A model generated the notes under the pieces. The model had not been told where the DNA came from. It saw only the letters and a program-made list of their open reading frames with translations, and did not search any database. A stretch of 64,000 bases of DNA, taken from NCBI RefSeq assembly GCF_000224515.1, contig NZ_AGAF01000104.1, positions 1 to 64,000 on the forward strand. The letters run 5' to 3'. The stretch is from Desulfosporosinus sp. OT. Lineage in GTDB: Bacteria; Bacillota; Desulfitobacteriia; Desulfitobacteriales; Desulfitobacteriaceae. A program made the translations under genes and the position numbers. Positions 16,222 through 24,441 of the stretch are shown here, piece after piece (positions within the stretch are counted from its first letter, which is position 1; each line of letters starts with the position of its first letter).

Positions 16222-18588
16222 TTACTGGGTTAATAATATATCGCTTATGGTTTTCTCAAGCTTAGTAGGAATAACTCCAGTTCCGCCTAAAATATAAGTA
16301 TTTGTTGTCTTCCCACACAGACTATTCAAATAAGCCTGGGTATCCGAATTCAGATCTGCTTTAGGTACTAAGAGCATTGGGCTTCCACTTAAAGCAGCAA
16401 ACGCACCGCCGGATAAACCATCGGGAAAGTTTTCGCCCGTAGCAATGACAATTGACTTAGGATCTTGCGCAAAATGCTTTACAATTTGCAACATCGTATC
16501 ATATTTTGTCTCCCCAGCCAAGCGCAGAGGACCATAGTCGGCCAGCACTCCACCCTTGCTGTCAAACGCAGAGGATATGGCAAATTTTCCGCCTACAATA
16601 TAGGTCTTGGTCACGTGAAAGTCTTTTAATAACTGTTTTGTGGAATCGGGTAACGTCCTTTGTTCTGTCAAAAGGATTGGAATACCTAAGGCAGCTGCCG
16701 GGGCAGACACAGAAAGAGCATCTGGGAAACTTTTACTGGAAGCAAGAATCACCTGCGTGCTGGGCCCAATTTGCCGAGCAATGGCTACTGCGGTATCGGC
16801 AGCTGTATTACCGTATATCCGCTCGACTGACATATTTGCTTTGGTGAGCGCGTTGGTAACCGTCTTATTTATCGCGCCTTCACCCCCAATAACATAGATC
16901 TTATGTGCACCAAGGCGTTTCATTTCTTGTAAAACGGTATTATCAATCTGGTCCGGTGCTGTCAAAAGCAGTGGGGCCCCTAACTTTTTAGCTAAAGGAG
17001 CCGCAGCGAGGGCATCCTGAAAGCGGTCTACTCGAGCAAGAAGTACAACCGAGGAGGAATTGTTATCCCACCCTGCTTGGGATATTTTAATTGCTGTATC
17101 TTCGGCACGCGCCCCCGATAGACGAGTAATCTCAGACACCACTGGTTGGGGAGTCGGGTCTGGAGTTGGAGCGGGATCTGGGGTGGGGTCGGGGGTTGGT
17201 GTTGGGTCTGGCGTTGGCGTGGGGTTGGGAACAGGCGTAGAATTGCCCGTTTGTTGTAGGCCGATTCGAGCCCGCTCTGTCAGGTCAGCATCTAGGCTCA
17301 GACCCTGTAGAACAATCGAATAATATTTAGTTGCCGTCGCATTTGAGGAGTCAGTTCCTTCCAGAACCAATTTATCTGCTTCATCTATAAGCTTTTCATA
17401 AGTATTCAGCAGGCCGGTTTTTGCCCGTTCTGTGATGCTGGCGTCCATGCTTGGCCCCTGTAAAATGATGCCATAGTCTTGAACGGCGCTTATGTTAGAG
17501 TCGCTTGTTTCATCATGAGCCAGCGTATCTGCTTCAGCTAAGAGCTTGGCTAAGGCGCTATTTAGTCCAGTACTGGCCTGCTCGGCAATCTCAGGAGCCA
17601 AGTTCGGCCCTTGGAGGATAGTCCAGTAATATTTGGCAGCAGTGGCATCAGCGGTATCTGTCTTGTTAACAAGCAACGCATCGGCTTCCTCTAACAGTTT
17701 TTCATAGGTACTCACAATCTTCTGTGAGACGATCGACTTATCGGTGCCTAATGGACTATTATAGGCTGTATTATAAAACCCTAAAGCTTGTACATAATAA
17801 TCACCCCTAGGTTTAGAAGCAATATAAAAATTGTACCAGTAATCACCGTTAGCTGCATTTGTCCCTGAACCCCCGCCCGAAGAAAGCAATACATCGGGAT
17901 CAATGGCTAGATCCCCTTGATGAGTCGAAGTAGGTGTGCTCCAGCGACTGGATAAGCTTGGTGTGTTCACAAGAGGCAACAGGGATTTAGAGATTGTTGT
18001 AGCTCCTGGCGCAAACGTTATGGCGCAATTGTATTTCTGCCCCATAAGGCTAAATATCGAATCTTGATAGGCGGATTGGCCCGTTGAGTTATTTGGGTTA
18101 TTTCTGGCAGCCCAGCTGTTGTAACCCCACACTGCCAAATACCAATTTTCTAAAACATTGCGATCTCCATTGCCAATTTTGGGATAGGCTCGCCATTTTT
18201 GGTTGAGCATTTGGCAACCCACCTCAAGATTATAATCGATATCGTTTTTAAGTTTGTCAATAGTTGCTGTATCTTTGGGATCATAGGAGGAGATTTGCAT
18301 AATCCCGATTCCTATCCCGTCTTTCCCTATTAACGGTTGATCTAGTAATGGTTTCCCCGAGGCATCTAATTTATATTGCTTCCAGCCGCTCTCCATCCAA
18401 GCAATGGCTTTAAGGAGCACAGGAGGAATGTTATATTTATTGGCCATAACCTCTATTTTTTCACCGATTTCATTGTAGTAAGCAGTTTGATCGACAGCCG
18501 CATAAACTGATTTAACCGGAATTAACTGCATAAAAAAAAGCCCGACAATAAGCACTGCAATCATCTTCTTGAGTTGGCGTAAACGCAT
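16222..18588 (-). CDS. CWB2-repeat lytic transglycosylase-like protein
   Basis: 788 residues: signal peptide (cleavage near SVYAAV), an SLT/lysozyme-like domain (about 30-190) with the expected Glu in AWMESGWK and GIGIMQISSYD, three related helical repeats of about 55 residues (about 270-445; each has YEKLxxEAD-like and ILQGPxxD-like parts), a Pro-Thr-Asp linker of PTPDPTP units, and three CWB2 repeats to the end. It should cleave glycan strands outside the cell. ATG at 18588 has AAGGAG 8 bases upstream, which decides against the longer frame. It heads an operon with the GT39, DUF2304 and GT2 genes and has a sigma-H-like promoter with a Spo0A box. Confidence 0.85.
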   Translation of the reverse strand: MRLRQLKKMIAVLIVGLFFMQLIPVKSVYAAVDQTAYYNEIGEKIEVMANKYNIPPVLLKAIAWMESGWKQYKLDASGKPLLDQPLIGKDGIGIGIMQISSYDPKDTATIDKLKNDIDYNLEVGCQMLNQKWRAYPKIGNGDRNVLENWYLAVWGYNSWAARNNPNNSTGQSAYQDSIFSLMGQKYNCAITFAPGATTISKSLLPLVNTPSLSSRWSTPTSTHQGDLAIDPDVLLSSGGGSGTNAANGDYWYNFYIASKPRGDYYVQALGFYNTAYNSPLGTDKSIVSQKIVSTYEKLLEEADALLVNKTDTADATAAKYYWTILQGPNLAPEIAEQASTGLNSALAKLLAEADTLAHDETSDSNISAVQDYGIILQGPSMDASITERAKTGLLNTYEKLIDEADKLVLEGTDSSNATATKYYSIVLQGLSLDADLTERARIGLQQTGNSTPVPNPTPTPDPTPTPDPTPDPAPTPDPTPQPVVSEITRLSGARAEDTAIKISQAGWDNNSSSVVLLARVDRFQDALAAAPLAKKLGAPLLLTAPDQIDNTVLQEMKRLGAHKIYVIGGEGAINKTVTNALTKANMSVERIYGNTAADTAVAIARQIGPSTQVILASSKSFPDALSVSAPAAALGIPILLTEQRTLPDSTKQLLKDFHVTKTYIVGGKFAISSAFDSKGGVLADYGPLRLAGETKYDTMLQIVKHFAQDPKSIVIATGENFPDGLSGGAFAALSGSPMLLVPKADLNSDTQAYLNSLCGKTTNTYILGGTGVIPTKLEKTISDILLTQ

Positions 18589-18639
18589 AGTTCCTACTCC
18601 TTCCATTCTGAGCGAGAGTCATAGGCTCAGTTCTAATCC

Positions 18640-18669
18640 TTATTCGACATAAAAAGGGATAGTTCCTGC
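18640..18669 (-). promoter_or_regulatory. sigma-H-like promoter with Spo0A box
   Basis: Minus-strand GCAGGAACT, 12 bases, then GTCGAATAA. It matches the sigma-H consensus with one deviation and contains the Spo0A box TGTCGAA, in the same arrangement as upstream of the amidase gene. About 50 bases separate it from the transglycosylase start codon. Confidence 0.6.
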
Positions 18670-18749
18670 CCGAATTGTTTCTAATCGCCAATAAATTACA
18701 TAAAGCTTTCCTCAAATCCATGAATCGAAATAGCTATGTAAAAATACAA

Positions 18750-18790
18750 AAGCTTCCCTAGTTAACCTCTATGGTTACTCCGGGAAGCTT
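18750..18790 (-). terminator. terminator of the polysaccharide operon
   Basis: AAGCTTCCC and GGGAAGCTT arms with a second inner stem (GTTAACC / GGTTAC-like). On the minus strand it is followed by TTTTGTATTTTT. It ends the transcript that includes the GNAT gene at 18842. Confidence 0.75.
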
Positions 18791-18841
18791 GTTCAATATA
18801 ACTTCATTAAACTTAAACGGATCCTGAAACGAACTGTAAGA

Positions 18842-19495
18842 TTATAAATCGCGAATAAAACTTACAGATGTCTCACTACGTTCTTCTTCAATCCAACCGT
18901 CTTTTTTATAGAAACTAATTGCCCTTTCATTCCAAGGTACAGCTGATAAGCCCACCCTTTTTAACCCTTTATTTTTCATTTCTGCACAAAACTGACCGGT
19001 AAGTTTATCCGCTATCCCGAGCCCTCTATAGTTTGAGTCAACTCCGATGCCCAATAGCCTTGCTTCAGAAAGCGTTTTACTTTGCTTAGCTTTACTTTCT
19101 TTTCCAGAAGACGGGAGTAACGTTGTTAGGGCAACAAGAATATTTCCTAACCTTTGCGTTATATTCTTCCTAACATAAGAATCTGTTAAATATTTCTTAA
19201 TAACAATTAAAGCTAGGACCATAAAATTCTGGCGATAGAACTTGTTGAAGGGGGCACTGTCTATAGAAGCAAGCAAAAAACCAACGGGTTTTCCGTCACA
19301 TTTAGCGATATATCCATAGCTTGTTGAAGAATTAACAAATTGAGAGCAAAAGAGTCTAAGGAATTTCTGACCCATGTGTCCAAGGAAATGATCTGCAAAG
19401 ACTTCTTCGTATAAGCGAGCAACATCTGGGGTGTCACTTAAGCTTAGGGGATCAACTTTAATTTCTGGCTTATCCTGGTATTTGGGGTTCAACAC
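18842..19495 (-). CDS. GNAT-family N-acetyltransferase
   Basis: 217 residues. The acetyl-CoA-binding motif A is clear (LLGIGVDSNYRGLGIADKL), followed by LSAVPWNERAISFYKKDGW, typical of GNAT enzymes. The GTG at 19495 follows AAGGAG by 10 bases, whereas the ATG seven codons earlier has no ribosome site and overlaps this one. It is the last gene of the polysaccharide operon, right after the PglC-like transferase and the DegT aminotransferase, so it may acetylate the 4-amino group of a UDP-sugar, as PseH does with the GNAT fold. The substrate is an inference. Confidence 0.75.
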   Translation of the reverse strand: MLNPKYQDKPEIKVDPLSLSDTPDVARLYEEVFADHFLGHMGQKFLRLFCSQFVNSSTSYGYIAKCDGKPVGFLLASIDSAPFNKFYRQNFMVLALIVIKKYLTDSYVRKNITQRLGNILVALTTLLPSSGKESKAKQSKTLSEARLLGIGVDSNYRGLGIADKLTGQFCAEMKNKGLKRVGLSAVPWNERAISFYKKDGWIEEERSETSVSFIRDL

Positions 19496-19565
19496 AAGTA
19501 AACCACTCCTTGTCATTCACTAATAGTTCCAGTTCATCCACTTCCTCAGTTCTCAGACCTCTGAT

Positions 19566-20204
19566 TCAATAGGCGCCTTGCCCAGTAAAAACAACGAAAA
19601 CTGTTTTCCATAGGATTTTTAAGTCTAACCAGACACTCCATGTACCGACATATTCCAAGTCGTAGGCCATTGTCTCCCCAAGGGTCAGCTCACTTCTTCC
19701 ATTCACTTGGGCTAATCCTGTGACGCCTGGAAGGACATTAAGACGTCGACGCTGCTCGGGTGTATAGAGCTTTACGAGCTCAGGTACCTCGGGACGTGGG
19801 CCGACCAAGCTCATGTTTCCGATGAGTATATTAAGGAGTTGAGGGAGCTCATCCAAACTTGTTTTTCTGAGGAAATGACCGCTTCGGGTTATACGTGGAT
19901 CATCTTTTTCCTGAAAAACAAAATTATCTAAGTTCTTTACTCTTTCAAGTTTGTCTTTCATCAAAGCTTCGGCATTCTGAACCATCGTGCGGAACTTATA
20001 AATTGTATAGGGCTTTCCCCCCAGGCCGATCCGGATCTGCTTAAAGATCGCCGCCCCCGAGGAATCTAATCGAATCCAGACAACGATTACAAGCCAAAGC
20101 GGAGATACCAACACGAGAAGCATTAATGCTGCCACGAAATCCAACAACCGCTTAGCTGCAAGCTGCCAGCGAGAGTAACTAATCACAGCTATACCTTGAT
20201 TCAC
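19566..20204 (-). CDS. initiating sugar-phosphate transferase, PglC-like
   Basis: 212 residues: one N-terminal hydrophobic segment (about 15-40) and a bacterial sugar transferase domain with the signatures KFRTM, the catalytic Asp-Glu in RKTSLDELPQLLN and VGPRPEVPEL. Length and layout fit the small monotopic PglC group, not the long WbaP type. These enzymes put the first sugar-1-phosphate on undecaprenyl phosphate, starting polymer assembly on the inner membrane face. GTG at 20204 lies six bases behind GAGGAGGG; the earlier TTG sits on that site. It is 27 bases behind the aminotransferase gene. Confidence 0.88.
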   Translation of the reverse strand: MNQGIAVISYSRWQLAAKRLLDFVAALMLLVLVSPLWLVIVVWIRLDSSGAAIFKQIRIGLGGKPYTIYKFRTMVQNAEALMKDKLERVKNLDNFVFQEKDDPRITRSGHFLRKTSLDELPQLLNILIGNMSLVGPRPEVPELVKLYTPEQRRRLNVLPGVTGLAQVNGRSELTLGETMAYDLEYVGTWSVWLDLKILWKTVFVVFTGQGAY

Positions 20205-20231
20205 ATCAGACCCTCCTCTCAAGTGATCTCC

Positions 20232-21398
20232 CTAGCGCCGTGATCGCTCTATCACTCGTTTTACGGCATCCTCCACATCGTTCACGTCTTGCCAGCTCAT
20301 CTTTGGATACAGAGGCAAGGAGATAATCCGCTCAAAGACACCCTTCGCAACCGGAAAATCCTCTGGTTTGTACCCATATGTGTCCCGATAATAAGGATGC
20401 ATGTGAAGCGGAATAAAGTGGACACTCGTTCCGATATTCTCTACTTTAAGTTCTTCAATAAATTTCTTACGATCAATGGATAGTTTATCCAAGTTCAGCT
20501 TGATAATATACAAATGCCAAGCGTGCCGCGCATAATCGAGCTCAACGGGCACCTCAAGCTCCGGCAATTTTCTGAACTCGGTATTATAATGGTCTGCAAT
20601 TTCCTGACGCATCCCTTGCATCCGTTCAAGTTTAGCCAGTTGGGAGAGTCCAAGTCCTGCCATAATATCTGACATGTTATCTTTGTAACCCGGAGAAAGG
20701 ATTTCATAGTACCACGAACCGGCCTCAGCATAACGATTCCAGGCGTTTCGGCTCATGCCGTGGGTACTCATCACCCGAATCTTATTATACAATTCTTCAT
20801 CATTGGTGGTGACCATTCCGCCTTCACCAGTAACCATGTTCTTGGTGGCATAAAAAGAGAAAGCGGTAGCATTCCCGATCGAACCGATTAATTTCCCTTT
20901 ATACTGCGTATAAACGGCATGGGCTGCGTCTTCCAAGACAAAAAGGTTATGCTCCTCGGCAATCGCCAAGATTTCGTCCATCTCACAGGGATGTCCGGCG
21001 ATATGTACGGGGATAATCGCTTTAGTTCGAGACGAGATTTTCTCCCGGATTTTCTTCGTATCAATGTTCATTGTGACAGGATCAATATCAATAAAAACCG
21101 GCTTGGCTCCGGTATGAACAACTACATTAGCTGAAGAAGCAAAAGTCATCGGGGTAGTCAAGACTTCATCCCCTTCCCCGATACCTGCCGCCACTAGGGC
21201 CAGATGCAAGGCGGCAGTACAGGAGTTAAGCGCAACGGCATACTTAGCTCCGACATATTCAGCAAACCGCTGTTCGAACTCCATGGTTTTGGGGCCCTTG
21301 GCAATCCAGCCGGACTTTAGACTATCCACGACTCCAGCAATATCGTCCTCCTCAATCAAAGGAAGAGCGTAGGGTAAGAACTCTTGACGTGTGCTCAC
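20232..21398 (-). CDS. DegT/DnrJ/EryC1 aminotransferase, UDP-4-keto-sugar type
   Basis: 388 residues. A PLP fold-type-I sugar aminotransferase: ALNSCTAALHLAL, DIDPVTMNID, FVLEDAAHAV and the PLP Lys in FYATKNMVTGEGGM. It resembles enzymes that aminate UDP-4-keto-6-deoxy-GlcNAc (PglE/PseC/LegC group) more than the ArnB group represented by the second aminotransferase of this locus. Together with the WbpM-like dehydratase (39327-41192) and the GNAT gene it could make a bacillosamine-like first sugar for the neighbouring PglC-like enzyme. GTG start, GGAGG 8 bases upstream. Confidence 0.85.
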   Translation of the reverse strand: MSTRQEFLPYALPLIEEDDIAGVVDSLKSGWIAKGPKTMEFEQRFAEYVGAKYAVALNSCTAALHLALVAAGIGEGDEVLTTPMTFASSANVVVHTGAKPVFIDIDPVTMNIDTKKIREKISSRTKAIIPVHIAGHPCEMDEILAIAEEHNLFVLEDAAHAVYTQYKGKLIGSIGNATAFSFYATKNMVTGEGGMVTTNDEELYNKIRVMSTHGMSRNAWNRYAEAGSWYYEILSPGYKDNMSDIMAGLGLSQLAKLERMQGMRQEIADHYNTEFRKLPELEVPVELDYARHAWHLYIIKLNLDKLSIDRKKFIEELKVENIGTSVHFIPLHMHPYYRDTYGYKPEDFPVAKGVFERIISLPLYPKMSWQDVNDVEDAVKRVIERSRR

Positions 21399-21451
21399 AA
21401 CTGTTGCCTCCTAATTTAAAGTACCTTTATATACCTCCGCAGATCAATCGC

Positions 21452-21632
21452 CTAAAGCAATTCGATTAACTCGTTTATCGTTAGTTCTGCCTGCTCTAAA
21501 ATACTCTTAAGAGTCTTCATATCGACTATAACTCCAGCGTGAACTGGCACACAAACCAGGCTTCCACTAGATTTTCGCAAGTAATGGTGACTTCCTCGTA
21601 TATGTGAAAGCGACTCTTGGCATTCTGACCAT
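21452..21632 (-). pseudogene. hicA: decayed hicA toxin gene
   Basis: Directly behind hicB, one minus-strand frame encodes HIRGSHHYLRKSSG followed by LVCVPVHAG and MKTLKSILEQAELTINELI. This is the HicA RNA-binding fold with its catalytic His region and C-terminal helix. The frame has no start codon, and the likely original start (ATG at 21632, MVRMPRV) is in a different frame that stops after 22 codons. About 20 residues of the N-terminus appear deleted, with a frame change. The toxin should therefore be dead. Confidence 0.65.
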
Positions 21633-21634
21633 AC

Positions 21635-21856
21635 TTAGTAACTCACCTGCACTTCATCCATTTCCACATCCGCCGAGGGAATAGGCAATCCCTCAATCAC
21701 TAAGGCTTCAAGAAAGCCTTCTATTGCCTCCTGTATATGCTCAAGTGCTTCTTTTCGATCATGGCCCTGTGTAATGCAGCCAGGAAGAGCGGGAACGGTG
21801 ACCGTGAAACCTCCACTTTCATTTTTCTCAAGAATGACCTTAAATCTTCTTTGCAT
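21635..21856 (-). CDS. hicB: HicB-family antitoxin
   Basis: 73 residues with the HicB-like fold: FKVILEKNESGGFTVTVPALPGC, then GHDRKEALEHIQEAIEGFLEAL. There is no C-terminal DNA-binding domain, so it is the short RNase-H-like type that blocks HicA directly. The ATG follows AGGAGG closely. Downstream lies a decayed hicA, so this antitoxin is probably an orphan that could still counter HicA from elsewhere. It sits as an insertion between the GT4 gene and the aminotransferase gene of the polysaccharide operon, in the same direction. Confidence 0.82.
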   Translation of the reverse strand: MQRRFKVILEKNESGGFTVTVPALPGCITQGHDRKEALEHIQEAIEGFLEALVIEGLPIPSADVEMDEVQVSY

Positions 21857-21926
21857 TTAGAAACCTCCTTCAGTGGATTTACTCTAAACTTATCTGACCT
21901 CTGGCCTCCGTCATCTGACCTCTGAT

Positions 21927-23138
21927 TTATATCCCCAATTCTTTAAGCCAACGCTGGATAATTTGCGACCAGGTGTAGTTATCCTTAACAAACTGCCGCC
22001 CCTGGCGCCCCATCTCTTGGCGGTTAGGATTCTCCTTCAATTCGATAATGGCCTGGGCTAGCGCTTCGCTGTTCTCCGGCTCTACAACCACCCCACCACC
22101 TGACGAAAGAACTAATTCAGCTGCCTCCCCTTCCCCTGAATAGATCACCGGAACCGCTGAGCCGAGTGCGGGAAACATTTTTGAGGGCCTTGCTCCCTCG
22201 AAAAGCTTATTTTTCTTCAAAGGAACAATACTCGCGGAGGACAAGGAGAAATATCTCGGCATTTCCTGTACGGGTTGAAAGTCAACAAAGCTTACATTGG
22301 ACAATTTCTTTTCCTTCGTGAGCGCTTCGAGCATTGGCTTCTCTGTCCCATCACCCACAAATAGGAATCGAAAACCTTGCTTATCTTTGAGTAATTCCGC
22401 CGTCCGGATAATCGATTCGAGGCCTTGGGCATAGCCCATAGTTCCGGCGTAAATCAGGACGAAGTCCTCTTCCTTAAGAGCCAACTTCCGAGCCATTTCT
22501 TCATCGCGCTTCCGCGGTGCAAAAAGATCCAGGTTCACGCCGTTTGGTAAGAAGGTCACTTTATCCTCGGGCACGCCGCGTTGGACCAGCGACGTACGAA
22601 TTCCTTCTGTTTGAGAGGATATCTTCCACGCTTTGCGATATAGTAGTTTCTCCAGTCCCTCTGCTGCTCTGATCATCCAGCGGCTGTTTACAAGTCCTAA
22701 CGCCACGGCTGATTCTGGCCATAGGTCTGAAATGTTCATAATAATACGGGTCCGAGTCAACCAACCATAGACCAAGGCTGTGATTCCGAGAAAGAGCGGT
22801 GGCGATTCAAAGAATAGGACATCTTGTTTTCCTGCTTTGCTTAAGCCCCAGAAGGAGGAAAAAACAAAGGAAAAATAATTAAGCAAGCGCTTCCAAAAGC
22901 GTCCACGCTGCACCGGATAAATCCAGGTCCGCCAAACGGGGATCCCGTCTATCTCATCCTTCATCCGCCAACGTCCACGGTAGTTCGGTGGGATTACGCC
23001 GCTCGGATGATTGGGAAACGCAGTAACAACAGTAACTTTATGTCCGTTACCTTGCAGTCCCTTCGCGAGTTCTTTGAGACGAACCTGTGCAGCCCCAGAC
23101 TCAGGTGGGAAATATTGTGTTAGCATTAATATGCGCAA
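21927..23138 (-). CDS. GT4 glycosyltransferase, WbuB-like
   Basis: 403 residues. GT-B fold with the WbuB-type N-terminus ILMLTQYFPPESGAAQVRL, then FPNHPSG and DLWPESAVALG, and the donor site region with IYAGTMGYAQGLE and SAVPVIYSGEGEAAELV. WbuB-like enzymes add a sugar (often L-FucNAc or similar) early in repeat-unit assembly. The start is TTG at 23138 with AAGGAG 11 bases upstream. Gene context makes it the second or third sugar transferase after the PglC-like enzyme, which is inferred. Confidence 0.85.
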   Translation of the reverse strand: MRILMLTQYFPPESGAAQVRLKELAKGLQGNGHKVTVVTAFPNHPSGVIPPNYRGRWRMKDEIDGIPVWRTWIYPVQRGRFWKRLLNYFSFVFSSFWGLSKAGKQDVLFFESPPLFLGITALVYGWLTRTRIIMNISDLWPESAVALGLVNSRWMIRAAEGLEKLLYRKAWKISSQTEGIRTSLVQRGVPEDKVTFLPNGVNLDLFAPRKRDEEMARKLALKEEDFVLIYAGTMGYAQGLESIIRTAELLKDKQGFRFLFVGDGTEKPMLEALTKEKKLSNVSFVDFQPVQEMPRYFSLSSASIVPLKKNKLFEGARPSKMFPALGSAVPVIYSGEGEAAELVLSSGGGVVVEPENSEALAQAIIELKENPNRQEMGRQGRQFVKDNYTWSQIIQRWLKELGI

Positions 23139-23208
23139 TTAGACCGTCGCTCCTTTAAAACATTCAAAACAATCTCTAGATAGTTATAACATTAAATTCC
23201 TGATTTAC

Positions 23209-23435
23209 AAAGGGGGAGGGATTTTCTTAGCCCATTCGCACCGCTTCATTTGCTATTCTCTTGATGATGTTTGCTAAAACGCAAAACCTCTGGGCTTTCT
23301 GCATGTGAACCGTTGCGTTTCTTAACGCAAAATCATCTGCGCTCACTAACGCAATTCCGCTAAAGTGCTCTCTAAGCTAAGAAAATCCCTCTGGGCTTGG
23401 GTCGACGGGGATTGGAACCCCGGGGGGAGGGATTC
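23209..23435. repeat. intergenic repeat element, type A copy 1, with 15-bp terminal inverted repeats
   Basis: AGGGATTTTCTTAGC (23217-23231) and GCTAAGAAAATCCCT (23376-23390) are perfect inverted copies enclosing about 145 bases. Read on the minus strand, the interior shares long stretches with 57874-58150: CCCCGTCGACCCAAGCC, GAATTGCGT, TTAAGAAACGCAACGG, and CACATGCAGAAAGCCCAGAG followed by GTTTTGCGTTTTAGC. It carries no gene, and its ends resemble a miniature mobile element. It fills the gap between the GT4 and FemAB-like genes. Confidence 0.75.
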
Positions 23436-23436
23436 G

Positions 23437-24441
23437 CTAAGAACGTTTGAGAAATTTTTTGATGGTTTGGCCACGTTTGGCATAGACCGTTCGCCCAATG
23501 CGGGCAGCTAGGCTCCGGTTGCGGTATCCATAAAGATAACTCCGCTCGGTGCTGCCAAAACTCTTTTTAAATTTAGCAATGCTTGGGATATTCGCTCCTA
23601 CCATGTCATAGAGCTGGATCCCTAGGTCACCGGCTCGTTTTAAGTATTCCCACTGCAGAAGATTATTGGGCGCGACTTTATTGTACTCTCGATCGGAAAC
23701 CCCGTCCAGGTAATATCCGACATTGCGGTCCCGGGGGAAGATTTGACCGGCAATAATTTTCCCTTCATAACGAGCGAGCAAAACGAGTAGATCTCCGTTT
23801 GAGTACAGGTTCTGCCAGAGGGCTGTGAAGTACTTCTTAGTAAATGGGGGTTCCTTCTCTTGGCGTCGATAAACTCCGCATGAGAGTTCATAGTAGGGCT
23901 CCAGCCATTCTTCAAGGGTCGTAGGTTCAAGTACTTCTACCCCAGATTTTTCCGCTTTACGTACAGCATTTCGACAACGCACCTCGAGCCCATTCCAGAG
24001 CGCCTCCTGATCCTTGGGAATATGCAAATCAAGAGTGAGGAGTTCCTCCACAGTATACCCATTTTGTTCGAGAACGTCTCTTTCCTGCAAATCCTGAAGT
24101 CTAATTTCCAAATAATCCAGGTGTTTTTCTTTGGCGTACACTTCCAATGCAGGCAGAACTTCTGCCAAGGTAATTGAACCTAATGGACCGCTGTGAGGGG
24201 TTGCCGTACCAGATAGTGAACTACCTGCTAATTTCAAAAGGCTCATCTTCCGCTCCATCAAAGGCAACAAGCCCCTTAGAACCCCGTCTTGATCAAATAG
24301 CCCCAAGCGGTTAACCTGTACCCCAAATCCCGCTTCGATCACATCCTGCCATTCCCAGCGGTGAAAAAGAGATCCCTGAGTCGTCCCCTTTAAAAAATCT
24401 TGCCAAATTTCACGCTCAACGGGCTGCAATTTTAGATTCAT
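23437..24441 (-). CDS. FemAB/FmhB-like aminoacyl- or acyltransferase
   Basis: 334 residues forming two linked GNAT-like halves, as in the FemX/FemAB family: LFHRWEWQDVIE near the N-terminus, a middle charged helix (RCRNAVRKAEKSGVEV) and a second half with YYLDGVSDREYNKVAPNNLL. Family members add amino acids to the lipid II peptide, but members inside polysaccharide loci are thought to modify sugars or exported lipids. ATG at 24441 is preceded by GGGAG about 11 bases away. It overlaps the upstream O-antigen-ligase-like gene by 26 bases, so the two are coupled. Confidence 0.8.
   Translation of the reverse strand: MNLKLQPVEREIWQDFLKGTTQGSLFHRWEWQDVIEAGFGVQVNRLGLFDQDGVLRGLLPLMERKMSLLKLAGSSLSGTATPHSGPLGSITLAEVLPALEVYAKEKHLDYLEIRLQDLQERDVLEQNGYTVEELLTLDLHIPKDQEALWNGLEVRCRNAVRKAEKSGVEVLEPTTLEEWLEPYYELSCGVYRRQEKEPPFTKKYFTALWQNLYSNGDLLVLLARYEGKIIAGQIFPRDRNVGYYLDGVSDREYNKVAPNNLLQWEYLKRAGDLGIQLYDMVGANIPSIAKFKKSFGSTERSYLYGYRNRSLAARIGRTVYAKRGQTIKKFLKRS

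Noticed and set aside
23391..23425. A tRNA gene at the end of type A copy 1
   Set aside because: Only a T-arm-like and acceptor-like fragment is present; there is no D-arm or anticodon arm.
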